NCBI GenBank assembly: GCA_023249645.1
Contig: JAHFCF010000008.1
Location: forward strand, 71,257 to 106,569
DNA: 35,313 bases
Reading direction: 5' to 3'
From: Elusimicrobiota bacterium
GTDB lineage: Bacteria; Elusimicrobiota; Elusimicrobia; UBA1565; UBA9628
Shown: in pieces, positions 28,337 to 35,313 of the stretch
Layout of the letters: every line of letters begins with the position of its first letter
How positions within the stretch are numbered: the stretch's first letter is position 1
Notes under the pieces: generated by a model
What the model saw: the letters and a program-made list of their open reading frames with translations, nothing else
Told to the model about the DNA's origin: nothing
Databases searched by the model: none
Position numbers and translations under genes: made by a program

Positions 28337-30760
28337 ATGGAACAGAAACCCCAGATTCCGACGCTGAAGGACTCCAAGAGGCCCCAAGTGAAGATCAAGG
28401 GCCTGGCCTCGACTTTGACTTTCGTGGAGCGCCTCAAGCAGTTCAAGAAGAAGGATCTGGCCTTCATCCTGGCGGGATTGGGAGTCCTCTTCATGGCGCC
28501 CCTGGCCGAGCATTTCCTGATGAGCCCGGAGAACGCGGACTCGGGTTCGTTTAAGCCCGGCTGGGGCTTCCAGGCCTCGGGGCGCTTCGGCGACGGCAGC
28601 TCGCCCTACGAGGGCGGAGTCGGCGGCCTGGCTCCCGGCGGCGTGGCCGGCGGCGGCACCGATGTGATCACCCCTTTGAACGTGCGCGACCCTTCCGCCC
28701 TGGTCATGGGCCCCGGCGCCCAGCAGCAGCCCGCGGCCACGGCCACGACTACGCCTCCTGCCGCCAAGGAGCCCACGGACTGGAAGGACGCCATTGCCAA
28801 CGCGGCGGCCAAGGGAGCCTCGGCCGCGACCAAATCCGCCAGCCTGCCCGTTCCCAAGACGTCCATCACCAGTTCCCTGCGCGGCCTGGGCGCCGTCTCG
28901 GGCGGCGGCGGGGGGAGCTATTCTTTGCCTCCCATCTCGGCGGGCAACGTGCCCAACCGGGCGGCGGGGAGCAACTCGCTGCAATCGGTCTCCGCGCCGG
29001 GATTCCATGGAGTGGCGCGCGGGCCGCAGAACGCGAGCGGCGCCGCCATGGAGGCTTTAAAGGCCGCCGCGGCCGCGGCGGGCAAGGATTTCAACCGGAC
29101 CGGCTCGGCCGACGCTTTGGGCAACGCGGCGGCGCAGGCCATGCCTTCGGGCAACGCGGGATTCGGCGGAGGGCAGGGGGAGGGTGGCAGCGGCGGGGCG
29201 GATAAGGGCGCGGGGGGAAATCAGGATAAGGGGTCGAAGAACGTGGGCGAGTCCTTGGAGTTCATCGCGCAGAAGGATTGGCAGTCGAAGATGAGGGAAT
29301 TGAAGTACGACCTGCTCAAGAAGCAGCAGGAATTTTGGCCGGATCTGATGAGGGATGTGATGAAGGAAGGGATCATGACGCCGTGGAAGAAGATCACGGA
29401 AGAGGCTGGGAAGTATGCGGCGGATATTACGAAAGGGAAGGGGGATCAGTGGAAATGTTATGCCTTCTATTCTGCGAAGGCAGATCAACCTATTTCGGAT
29501 GATGATGTTGCGAAGTTTTGTGGTAGTCAGGGAGGCGATAGCAAAGATAAAGTGAAAAAGTACTGTCGATATGCCTGTCCTTCAGACTATAAATATGGTG
29601 AAGATTGTCTTTGGGCGAATAATGCTAATACGACTCAGCCGACTGAATTGATGGGGGCTAACTGTCAGAAAGGCGGCGGGGACAAGTCGAGCCCTGGGCC
29701 GACAGGGGACCCGTCGGCGCTGACTACGGGCATCGGTGTCAGTGCTGAGGCGCAAGCGAACTTGGATAGTATAGAGAAAGATATGAAGCAAGAAGTGACG
29801 ACCCAGAGCGGCATGGAGTCAAAAGTTATCGGGCAATGGGATTCTATGCGGCGCAATATGGGATCAGCGGCTAATATATTAAGGGAGGTTTCTCAAAGGG
29901 CGCAGGATATATCTCAGCTTCTTCATCAGGCGGCGGATGAGGTTGTCGGTCAGGATAAGGTTATTGCGCAGGCTCGGGCCACTCTCGACGGGGCGAAAGG
30001 GCTTCAGCTGGTCGCTAATGCGACAGACGGCCCTGACATGCCCGAGGTCTATACACCAACTGCTCCGCATGCTCCGGCAGGCAAGGCGGGGGAAGTGGTC
30101 GAATTGGTTTCCTGGAAATCTTGGATGGATCCATATCTGAGGTATTCAGACAGCTATTCGCAAGTCGGGCAGCATGGATATTTGTCACAGGCGGAAGGCA
30201 AGCTCGGCGAACTTGGGGCACGGCTTGGAACGGTTGATACAGCGTTGGGGGTTGCCGGCGGGATAAAAGAAGATAAAGCCTTGAAGAACTCCCCAGATGC
30301 GTCCAAGTATGATGCTCTTGCAGCCTATGCAAAAGCAGATAAGGAGCTTCAGAAAAAACTCGCAGGCCATTTGGCGACCCTGAAGCAGGATATCAATACC
30401 GACTTGGCAAGTACGAATAAGCAGATCGAAGAGTTGCATGGTCAGATAGCTTGGGTGAACCAAGCGCTATGTCCCCATAAGGATCAGTGTCAATCGCCGC
30501 CATCGATGACGCTCCCAGGGTATAATTTGTGTAAAAATGTGGCACGCTGTGACCCTGCGGCGGCTAAAACAGAGAAACTTAAGCAATTAAAACAGGCATG
30601 GACCGATGTCCTCAAGCCTGTGGGTGCCAGTGGTCTCTTCTCCACATCGGGCCTTTATCAGAATTTGAATACTGTAGAGCAGAGCATTAGTGGGGAAGTA
30701 AAAGGACTTTCAGAAACAGACAAACTCTGGCCAAAGGTAGGAGCTGGGCCAAAGAATTAG
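28337..30760 (+). CDS. Large Ala/Gly-rich membrane-anchored protein, member 4
   Basis: 807 aa, unknown function. Basic N-terminus, one membrane anchor near residues 40-62 (DLAFILAGLGVLFMAPLAEHFL), a long Gly/Ala/Ser/Pro-rich region to about residue 300, a Cys-rich stretch (WKCYAF, KFCGSQ, KKYCRYACPSDYKYGEDCLW, ANCQKGG), then extended helical, probably coiled-coil segments (DSIEKDMKQEVTTQSGMESK, YAKADKELQKKLAGHLATLKQDI) and a second Cys group (CPHKDQCQSPP, NLCKNVARCDP). It has no C-terminal membrane domain, unlike the other three, and sequence similarity to them is limited to composition and layout. The DNA is GC-rich to about 29440 and clearly AT-richer after it. Confidence 0.7.
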   Translation: MEQKPQIPTLKDSKRPQVKIKGLASTLTFVERLKQFKKKDLAFILAGLGVLFMAPLAEHFLMSPENADSGSFKPGWGFQASGRFGDGSSPYEGGVGGLAPGGVAGGGTDVITPLNVRDPSALVMGPGAQQQPAATATTTPPAAKEPTDWKDAIANAAAKGASAATKSASLPVPKTSITSSLRGLGAVSGGGGGSYSLPPISAGNVPNRAAGSNSLQSVSAPGFHGVARGPQNASGAAMEALKAAAAAAGKDFNRTGSADALGNAAAQAMPSGNAGFGGGQGEGGSGGADKGAGGNQDKGSKNVGESLEFIAQKDWQSKMRELKYDLLKKQQEFWPDLMRDVMKEGIMTPWKKITEEAGKYAADITKGKGDQWKCYAFYSAKADQPISDDDVAKFCGSQGGDSKDKVKKYCRYACPSDYKYGEDCLWANNANTTQPTELMGANCQKGGGDKSSPGPTGDPSALTTGIGVSAEAQANLDSIEKDMKQEVTTQSGMESKVIGQWDSMRRNMGSAANILREVSQRAQDISQLLHQAADEVVGQDKVIAQARATLDGAKGLQLVANATDGPDMPEVYTPTAPHAPAGKAGEVVELVSWKSWMDPYLRYSDSYSQVGQHGYLSQAEGKLGELGARLGTVDTALGVAGGIKEDKALKNSPDASKYDALAAYAKADKELQKKLAGHLATLKQDINTDLASTNKQIEELHGQIAWVNQALCPHKDQCQSPPSMTLPGYNLCKNVARCDPAAAKTEKLKQLKQAWTDVLKPVGASGLFSTSGLYQNLNTVEQSISGEVKGLSETDKLWPKVGAGPKN

Positions 30761-30783
30761 CGAAGGCTTTGGCCGACCGAGTG

Positions 30784-30821
30784 CAGGCTTTCTCGTATTT
30801 TCCGTATTCTTCCCCGTCCCA
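30784..30821 (+). repeat. Dispersed repeat B, copy 2
   Basis: Core CGTATTTTCCGTATT at 30794-30808, preceded by CAGGCTTTCT and followed by CTTCCCCGTCCCA. The 25 bases 30784-30808 are identical to 35077-35101. It starts 24 nt after the stop of the 28337 gene, between it and the convergent ATPase. Confidence 0.85.
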
Positions 30822-30842
30822 TCCCTCGGCTTCTTCTGATAG

Positions 30843-31976
30843 TCAGGGCGCAAGGCCCGAAGGGTCGCAGACGGTGATTTCCATTCCCTTGACGCGTTTC
30901 TTGTAAGAATGGTCGACCGACGGGCACACGAGGAAGTTGGATCCGTCCGGATGCAGGCCGCGGAAAGCGGCGAGACTCTCGCCATCGAATTCGGACGGGT
31001 TCCATTTGCACTCCACCGCGTCGACCGCGTCGCGGTTGCCGGGGATCACGAAGTCCACTTCCCTTCCGAAGGCGTCCCTCCAGTACAGCAGGCTCGCGTC
31101 AGGGAGCTTGGCTTGGACCCATTCCAGGACGAGGTGCTCCCAGAGATGCCCATAGTCCGTCGTTCTCAGCGGGTCCCATCCCTTGAAGAAACTCACGAAG
31201 CCCGTGTCGAAGCCGTAAACCTTGGGCATCTTCACCAGTTCGCGCCTGCCGCCCGCGTGAAAAGGGCGCAGGACCGTCATCGCGTGCGTGATCTCCATGG
31301 CCCGGAGATGGTTCGAGATCGTGGCCCGGCTGATGGACAGCGCGCGGGCGGCCTTGGATACGTCCAGCTGCCCGCCGCTCTGCTTCATCAGGTATTCGAA
31401 GACCAGGTTGAATTTGCCGTAGTCCCGCAAGCCGAAGAGCTTCTGGATGTCGCGCGAGAAAAAGGAGTCCGTCCATTCCCGGTAAAAGGAGGCATCCTTG
31501 CGCTGGGCGAGCAGCGCCGGCGGCAGGCCGCCATGAAAAAGCCTCTTATGCAGGGAGGCGCCGCCGAAGGCCGCGAATTCGTCCCACAGCGCCGGCAGAA
31601 GATGGATTTGCCGCTTTCTTCCGGTCAGCGTGTCTCGGAACTTCTTCTTGGCCGCGAGCGTGGATGAGCCCGTGGCCAGTATCTTGAGCTTTGGGAATTC
31701 GTCCGCTCCCACTTTGAGCAGGCGGCTGGGATCGCTCAACTGGTGCACCTCGTCAAAGATGACGATCTCTTTGCCGCAGTTCCGGTAGAAGAACGCCGGA
31801 TCATGCGTCATGTCCCCAACGGCCGGCAGGTCGCAGTTCAGATACAAAGAACGATCCTCGCCGAATGCTTTCGCGAGAACAGTCTTGCCGCAGCGTCTGA
31901 CGCCGGAGAGCCAGGCGATGGGCGCTTGCAGCCACGCCGTTTCGCAACGCTTGAGCCAGAACTGGCGTTGAATCAT
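30843..31976 (-). CDS. DUF4143-type AAA ATPase, copy 2
   Basis: 377 aa. Walker A GVRRCGKT (residues 25-32), Walker B EIVIFDEVHQL (Asp75, Glu76), ILATGSSTLAAKKKF, a winged helix (SKAARALSISRATISNHLRAME) and the C-terminal PD-(D/E)XK-like region AFGREVDFVIPGNRDAVDAVECKWN. Divergent from the other two copies in sequence, so not a recent duplicate. It is convergent with the 28337 gene across repeat B. A weak promoter (TTGTCA, 18 bp, TAAGTA at 31989-31984) ends 7 nt before the ATG. The 208-bp gap to the next gene holds that promoter, a small hairpin near 32025-32039 and the next gene's promoter. Confidence 0.87.
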   Translation of the reverse strand: MIQRQFWLKRCETAWLQAPIAWLSGVRRCGKTVLAKAFGEDRSLYLNCDLPAVGDMTHDPAFFYRNCGKEIVIFDEVHQLSDPSRLLKVGADEFPKLKILATGSSTLAAKKKFRDTLTGRKRQIHLLPALWDEFAAFGGASLHKRLFHGGLPPALLAQRKDASFYREWTDSFFSRDIQKLFGLRDYGKFNLVFEYLMKQSGGQLDVSKAARALSISRATISNHLRAMEITHAMTVLRPFHAGGRRELVKMPKVYGFDTGFVSFFKGWDPLRTTDYGHLWEHLVLEWVQAKLPDASLLYWRDAFGREVDFVIPGNRDAVDAVECKWNPSEFDGESLAAFRGLHPDGSNFLVCPSVDHSYKKRVKGMEITVCDPSGLAP

Positions 31977-32145
31977 GTAACCATACTTAGCATTTATCTG
32001 ACATATTTGACAAGTATAAATCCGGGGGCACCCTGCCCCATGGGCCTCATCGGACAGCGATCAGGCCAGTATCCAACAGTATTTGGTTTTTCAGGCTCGA
32101 CCTTGATCCGGACTTATTAAATTATCTTTACAAAAAAATCAATTC

Positions 32146-32184
32146 TTGACATTGAGCAATTTTACTCAGTATACTGAGTAAAAT
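32146..32184 (+). promoter_or_regulatory. Promoter overlapped by a 26-bp perfect palindrome
   Basis: TTGACA (32146-32151), 18-bp spacer, TATACT (32170-32175), 9 nt before the ATG at 32185. Bases 32159-32184 form a perfect 26-bp palindrome centred on GTATAC, with arms ATTTTACTCAGTA; it covers the -10 and the whole leader up to the start codon. Confidence 0.85.
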
Positions 32185-33381
32185 ATGACACCAAATTTTA
32201 AAAGAGATATCCTCAAAACGGTTCTCAATCGTCTTAGGGAACCACGCAAATTCATTCAGGCCTTGATCGGGCCGCGCCAAGTCGGCAAGACCACTTTGAT
32301 CATGCAGGCTCTTGAAGCCGCCGGCGTGGCCTTCCATTATGCGAGCGCGGATGCGTCCGCGCGCGATGCGGCGTGGATCGACGAGCAATGGGACATCGGC
32401 CGCCTCAGGGCCAAAGAGGCCGGCTCTCCGGGCGCCGTGCTCGTGCTCGATGAGGTCCAAAAGGTGACGGGATGGTCCGAGATCGTCAAGCTTCGCTGGG
32501 ACGAAGATAGCGCTTGCGGCTCGGCCCTGAAAGTTGTTCTGCTTGGGTCGGCTCCGCTTTTAGTGCGGGAGGGTTTGAGCGAAAGTTTGGCCGGCCGCTT
32601 TGAGATCATCCGCGTTCCGCACTGGTCCTTCAGCGAGATCAAGGAGGCCTTTGGCTTGGGGCTGGAACAATACCTCTATTTCGGCGGCTATCCCGCCGGC
32701 ACCGGGCTCATCGCTGATGAGGAACGGTGGCGGCGCTACATCGTGGATTCATTGGTGGAGAGCACCTTGTCCCGCGATGTCCTTTTCCAGAGGCGCATCG
32801 ATAAACCGGCCCTTCTGCGGCAACTCTTCCGGCTGGGCTGCGATTACTCGGCCCAGGTCCTCTCTTATCAGAAGATGCTCGGCCAGCTCCAAGAGGCCGG
32901 CAGCACGGTGACCCTCGCGCACTATCTGGAGCTGCTCTCCGGCGTGGGGATGCTGACGGGGCTTCAGAAGTATTCCGGAAGCCGCGTCAGACAGAGGGGC
33001 TCAAGCCCGAAGCTGCTCGCGCTCAACACGGCTCTCATGACGAGCGGCAGCGAGCATTCTTTTTCAACCGCTCGGAAAAATCCGGATTTCTGGGGCCGCT
33101 TGGTCGAGTCCGCCGTCGGAGCTCATCTGGTCAACGGGCTCTTGGGCACGGGAATCGAGGTCTTCTATTGGCGCGAGTCCAACTATGAGGTGGATTACAT
33201 CATCAAGGGCAAGGGTCGTCTCACGGCCTTGGAGGTCACCAGCTCGCGCCGCAAGCACTCGCTGCCGGGCATGGCGCGGTTTTGCAAGGAATTCGGCCCG
33301 CACAGGAAGCTGCTGGTGGGGGGGCAAGGCATTCCCATCGCGGAGTTTCTCTCCGCGCCGCCGGAGAAATGGACCGTGTAA
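32185..33381 (+). CDS. DUF4143-type AAA ATPase, copy 3
   Basis: 398 aa. Walker A GPRQVGKTT (residues 29-37), Walker B AVLVLDEVQKV (Asp89, Glu90), VVLLGSAPLLV, the AGRFEIIRVPHWSFSEIKEAF segment typical of this family, and the C-terminal region YWRESNYEVDYIIKGKGRLTALEVTSSRR with the nuclease-like Asp and Glu-x-Thr. The first codon follows the palindrome at once, so the mRNA is probably leaderless and the gene tightly repressed. It stands alone, with repeat B 10 nt after its stop. Confidence 0.88.
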   Translation: MTPNFKRDILKTVLNRLREPRKFIQALIGPRQVGKTTLIMQALEAAGVAFHYASADASARDAAWIDEQWDIGRLRAKEAGSPGAVLVLDEVQKVTGWSEIVKLRWDEDSACGSALKVVLLGSAPLLVREGLSESLAGRFEIIRVPHWSFSEIKEAFGLGLEQYLYFGGYPAGTGLIADEERWRRYIVDSLVESTLSRDVLFQRRIDKPALLRQLFRLGCDYSAQVLSYQKMLGQLQEAGSTVTLAHYLELLSGVGMLTGLQKYSGSRVRQRGSSPKLLALNTALMTSGSEHSFSTARKNPDFWGRLVESAVGAHLVNGLLGTGIEVFYWRESNYEVDYIIKGKGRLTALEVTSSRRKHSLPGMARFCKEFGPHRKLLVGGQGIPIAEFLSAPPEKWTV

Positions 33382-33389
33382 GGGGTCGC

Positions 33390-33421
33390 CTCCCCGTATT
33401 TTCCGTATTCTCCCCCGTCCC
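33390..33421 (+). repeat. Dispersed repeat B, copy 3
   Basis: CGTATTTTCCGTATT at 33395-33409, followed by CTCCCCCGTCCCA. It lies 8 nt after the stop of the ATPase gene at 32185-33381. Confidence 0.85.
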
Positions 33422-33473
33422 AATCCTCGTCCCTTCGAATAATTTTATTGAGGATTAGGGTTCTTGCTTCGGA

Positions 33474-33524
33474 TTGACATGGATTTTAATATATAGCATA
33501 GTATGTCCACTATTCATGGACATA
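33474..33524 (+). promoter_or_regulatory. AbiE operon promoter and operator
   Basis: TTGACA (33474-33479) with a plausible -10 CATAGT (33497-33502, 17-bp spacer) or TAGTAT (33499-33504). The inverted repeat TATGTCCA (33502-33509) and TGGACATA (33517-33524) lies between it and the ATG at 33541. AbiEi antitoxins are known to repress their own operon through inverted repeats. Confidence 0.65.
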
Positions 33525-33540
33525 GTACGCACAAAAACTG

Positions 33541-34194
33541 ATGAATGAGATTGCCCGTATCAGGGAGACGGCGGCCCAGGATGTTTTTGACTATCAGGTC
33601 CTTCTGGATGTCCTTCGGGACTACCGCAAACCGCGAGACCGAATCCGCCGGCTGGTGGCGGCGGGCGAGATCATCCGCGTCAAGAAGGGGCTCTATGTCT
33701 TCGCCGCTCCTTGGCGCAGGCAGCCCCTCGTCCGAGAGCAGCTTGCCAACCTCATCTACGGCCCTTCCTATGTCAGTCTTGAGAGCGCCCTGAGTTACCA
33801 CGGCTTGATCCCGGAGCGCGTGGAGGCCGTCACGTCGGTGACGACCGGCAGGTCGCGCGCGTTCGAAACGCCTTTCGGGGTTTTTAGCTACATGCGCCTG
33901 TCGCCGTCGCGCTACGGCGCGGGCATCCTTCTTGAAGCCAAGGCAACGGTTCCGTTTATGATCGCGTCGCCGGAAAAGGCCTTGGCGGATAAGGTCTGGA
34001 CGGACAAGCGCTTTGCCGGGGCGAGCGTCGGGGATTTCGCCGCCTACCTGTTCGAGGACTTGCGCATCGATGAAGGCGCGCTGAGATCCCTCGACGCCGG
34101 GCGTCTGGCGGCCGTCGGCCGGGCCTACGGTTCCGCCAAGACCGTGAACCTCCTCCGTTTCCTTGATAAGCTGAGGAGTTCGCGCCATGCATGA
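33541..34194 (+). CDS. AbiEi-type antitoxin
   Basis: 217 aa. The N-terminal winged helix (VLLDVLRDYRKPRDRIRRLVAAGEIIRVKKGLYVF) matches the AbiEi_4-type antitoxin DNA-binding domain, followed by LANLIYGPSYVSLESALSYHGLIPE, VTTGRSRAFETPFGVFSYMRL and ASPEKALADKVW of the C-terminal antitoxin domain. It represses the operon and neutralises AbiEii, in a type IV module that also acts as abortive phage defence. It overlaps the toxin gene by 8 bp. The start ATG is 16 nt past the operator; no strong Shine-Dalgarno. Confidence 0.9.
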   Translation: MNEIARIRETAAQDVFDYQVLLDVLRDYRKPRDRIRRLVAAGEIIRVKKGLYVFAAPWRRQPLVREQLANLIYGPSYVSLESALSYHGLIPERVEAVTSVTTGRSRAFETPFGVFSYMRLSPSRYGAGILLEAKATVPFMIASPEKALADKVWTDKRFAGASVGDFAAYLFEDLRIDEGALRSLDAGRLAAVGRAYGSAKTVNLLRFLDKLRSSRHA

Positions 34195-35059
34195 AGCGAT
34201 CCGCAGCCTGCTGGAGCGCCACCAATGCCGCACGCGCGAGGAGTATCTCAATGCCTTGCGGGAGATCCTCCAGCAGCTCGCCTTGCTGGGGCTCTGGCGC
34301 GCCAAATTCTTCGAGCATGCGGCGTTCTACGGCGGCACCGCGCTGCGCATGCTCCATGGCCTGGACCGCTACTCCGAGGATCTGGATTTCTCCCTCTTGC
34401 GGCCGATGCCGGGCTTCTCGCTCGAAGGCTATGGCGCGGCGCTGCGGCGGGAGATCAGCGGTTTTGGTTTTGAGCCCTCCTTCGACCGGCGCGTCGAGTC
34501 CCGCTCCGGGGCCATCGAATCGGCCGTTCTTAAGGTGAACGCGGCTCGCGAGCTTGGCCGCATCGAGGCGGACGAGTCCTTGTCTCGGGGAACGCATCCC
34601 GGAGCGCAGCTGAGGATCAAGCTCGAAGTGGACACCGATCCGCCGGGCGGTTTCTCTACGCAAACCCGTTACGTGCTGCAGCCCATACCGTTTCCCGTGC
34701 GTGTTTTTTCCTTGCCCGATCTTTTTGCCGGCAAGCTGCATGCCGTTCTGTGTCGCCGGTGGGCAAATCGCGTCAAGGGCCGCGACTGGTACGATATGGC
34801 CTGGTATGCGGGTCACTATCCCCAGGTGAGCCTCTCCCATCTGGAAGAACGGATGAGGCGTTCCGGCGATTGGGCGCAGTCCGCCCCGCTCAATCTCGCC
34901 GAGCTCAGGCGCCTGCTGACTTCAGCCGTCGAGCGCCTCGACATCGATGCGGCCCGCAAGGAAGCATTGCCCTTCGTGCGCGACCGCCGCGCCGTGGAAG
35001 TCTGGTCGCCGGAATTTTTTGCCACCGTGATCGGCCGCATTGATGCGGCCAGGCCTTGA
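34187..35059 (+). CDS. AbiEii-type nucleotidyltransferase toxin
   Basis: 290 aa. The nucleotidyltransferase motif FYGGTALRMLHGLDRYSEDLDFSL has Gly49-Gly50 and Asp65/Asp67; further family residues are in RIKLEVDTDPP, LFAGKLHAVLCRR and RVKGRDWYDMAWY, the conserved AbiEii/DUF1814 C-terminal motif (K-x-RD-x-YD). AbiEii/MenA-type toxins modify tRNA ends by adding nucleotides. All core motifs are intact. The ATG overlaps the antitoxin 3' end by 8 bp. Confidence 0.92.
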   Translation: MHEAIRSLLERHQCRTREEYLNALREILQQLALLGLWRAKFFEHAAFYGGTALRMLHGLDRYSEDLDFSLLRPMPGFSLEGYGAALRREISGFGFEPSFDRRVESRSGAIESAVLKVNAARELGRIEADESLSRGTHPGAQLRIKLEVDTDPPGGFSTQTRYVLQPIPFPVRVFSLPDLFAGKLHAVLCRRWANRVKGRDWYDMAWYAGHYPQVSLSHLEERMRRSGDWAQSAPLNLAELRRLLTSAVERLDIDAARKEALPFVRDRRAVEVWSPEFFATVIGRIDAARP

Positions 35060-35076
35060 AATCCGGAGTTCGGTGC

Positions 35077-35105
35077 CAGGCTTTCTCGTATTTTCCGTAT
35101 TTTTT
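35077..35105 (+). repeat. Dispersed repeat B, copy 4
   Basis: CGTATTTTCCGTATT at 35087-35101, preceded by CAGGCTTTCT (25 bases identical to 30784-30808) and followed by a T-run. It begins 18 nt after the AbiEii stop. The T-run could help end transcription, but no stem is seen. Confidence 0.8.
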
Positions 35106-35154
35106 AAGCCGCGCGGCCCGCTTCATTAAAATTCGGCAAAAAGAGGATTGGCCC

Positions 35155-35209
35155 TTGACAGAAGGGCGAATGCAGGGTATATATTAGGGCAGGCCGCGGA
35201 AATCCGCGG
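35155..35209 (+). promoter_or_regulatory. Promoter and leader hairpin of the last gene
   Basis: TTGACA (35155-35160), 17-bp spacer, TATATA (35178-35183). CCGCGGAAATCCGCGG (35194-35209) in the leader forms a 6-bp GC stem with a 4-nt loop ahead of a Shine-Dalgarno (GGAG near 35223). Confidence 0.7.
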
Positions 35210-35233
35210 ACCGGCGCACTCCTGGAGAATGCC

Positions 35234-35313
35234 ATGAATCCCAGAACCCGCATGGCGGCGTTCACCGCTCTGATCTTCATCCTTCCTTTTATAGCATCCC
35301 AAGCCGTGCGGGC
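35234..35313 (+). CDS. Start of an exported protein, cut by the window end
   Basis: Only 26 codons are visible: MNPRTRMAAFTALIFILPFI and ASQAVRA, a clear signal peptide (basic start, hydrophobic core, A-x-A-like end). GGAG lies 8 nt before the ATG and a strong promoter lies upstream. The mature protein is beyond the window, so nothing can be said of its role. Confidence 0.7.
   Translation, partial: MNPRTRMAAFTALIFILPFIASQAVR

Noticed and set aside
28214-29008. N-terminal extension of the AlbA_2 protein (frame open to 29008)
   Set aside because: The extension is antisense to the 28337 gene and unlike any domain; the AlbA_2 domain begins after the ATG at 28213.
32024-32040. GGGGCACCCTGCCCC hairpin considered as a terminator
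   Set aside because: Only a 6-bp stem with a 3-nt loop and no T-run; position between two promoters gives no gene to terminate with confidence.

Overview
The window is GC-rich bacterial chromosome. Its gene set suggests a Gram-negative, outer-membrane-bearing bacterium of the Elusimicrobiota or a similar lineage: a PorV/PorQ-type barrel next to an exported protein with a FlgD/T9SS-like C-terminal domain, an LpxL-like acyltransferase, and many lineage-specific Ala/Gly-rich membrane proteins. That assignment is inference; no rRNA or other marker gene is present, and no tRNA or CRISPR array was seen.

Left part (1-9.8 kb), mostly housekeeping: the 3' part of sucC and a complete sucD; an AbrB-Doc toxin-antitoxin pair; then, on the minus strand, aroE, aroQ and a QueG-like Fe-S protein (overlapping genes), uridine kinase, a GIY-YIG nuclease that runs in frame into an exported beta-rich protein, and a PorV/PorQ-like barrel. 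A large polytopic membrane protein follows on the plus strand.

Middle and right (9.8-35.3 kb), an accessory island. Its backbone is four Ala/Gly-rich, membrane-anchored proteins starting at 9835, 13535, 17063 and 28337. The first two are clear paralogs, the third shares the architecture, and the fourth is a more distant look-alike. Between them lie toxin-antitoxin and defence-type genes: HepT/MNT, two AlbA_2 (Schlafen-like) ATP-binding regulators, three DUF4143-type ATPases, an RHH-PIN pair and AbiEi/AbiEii. Two dispersed repeat families sit exactly at gene borders. One layout occurs twice: AlbA_2 gene, Ala/Gly-rich protein, short repeat, convergent DUF4143 ATPase (12.1-16.7 kb and 26.8-32.0 kb). 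This is the best candidate for an undescribed system.

Embedded at 18.6-24.9 kb is a small lipid or polyketide-like cluster: SRPBCC protein, LpxL-like acyltransferase, small membrane protein, acyl carrier protein, B12-binding radical SAM enzyme and a ketosynthase fused to a degenerate ketosynthase. An RHH-PIN toxin-antitoxin pair interrupts it.

Regulation: many promoters are near consensus (TTGACA, 17-bp spacer, TANNNT). In at least eight genes the -10 box ends only 6-10 nt before the start codon, which predicts leaderless mRNAs. Several promoters carry long perfect palindromes that look like autoregulatory operators.
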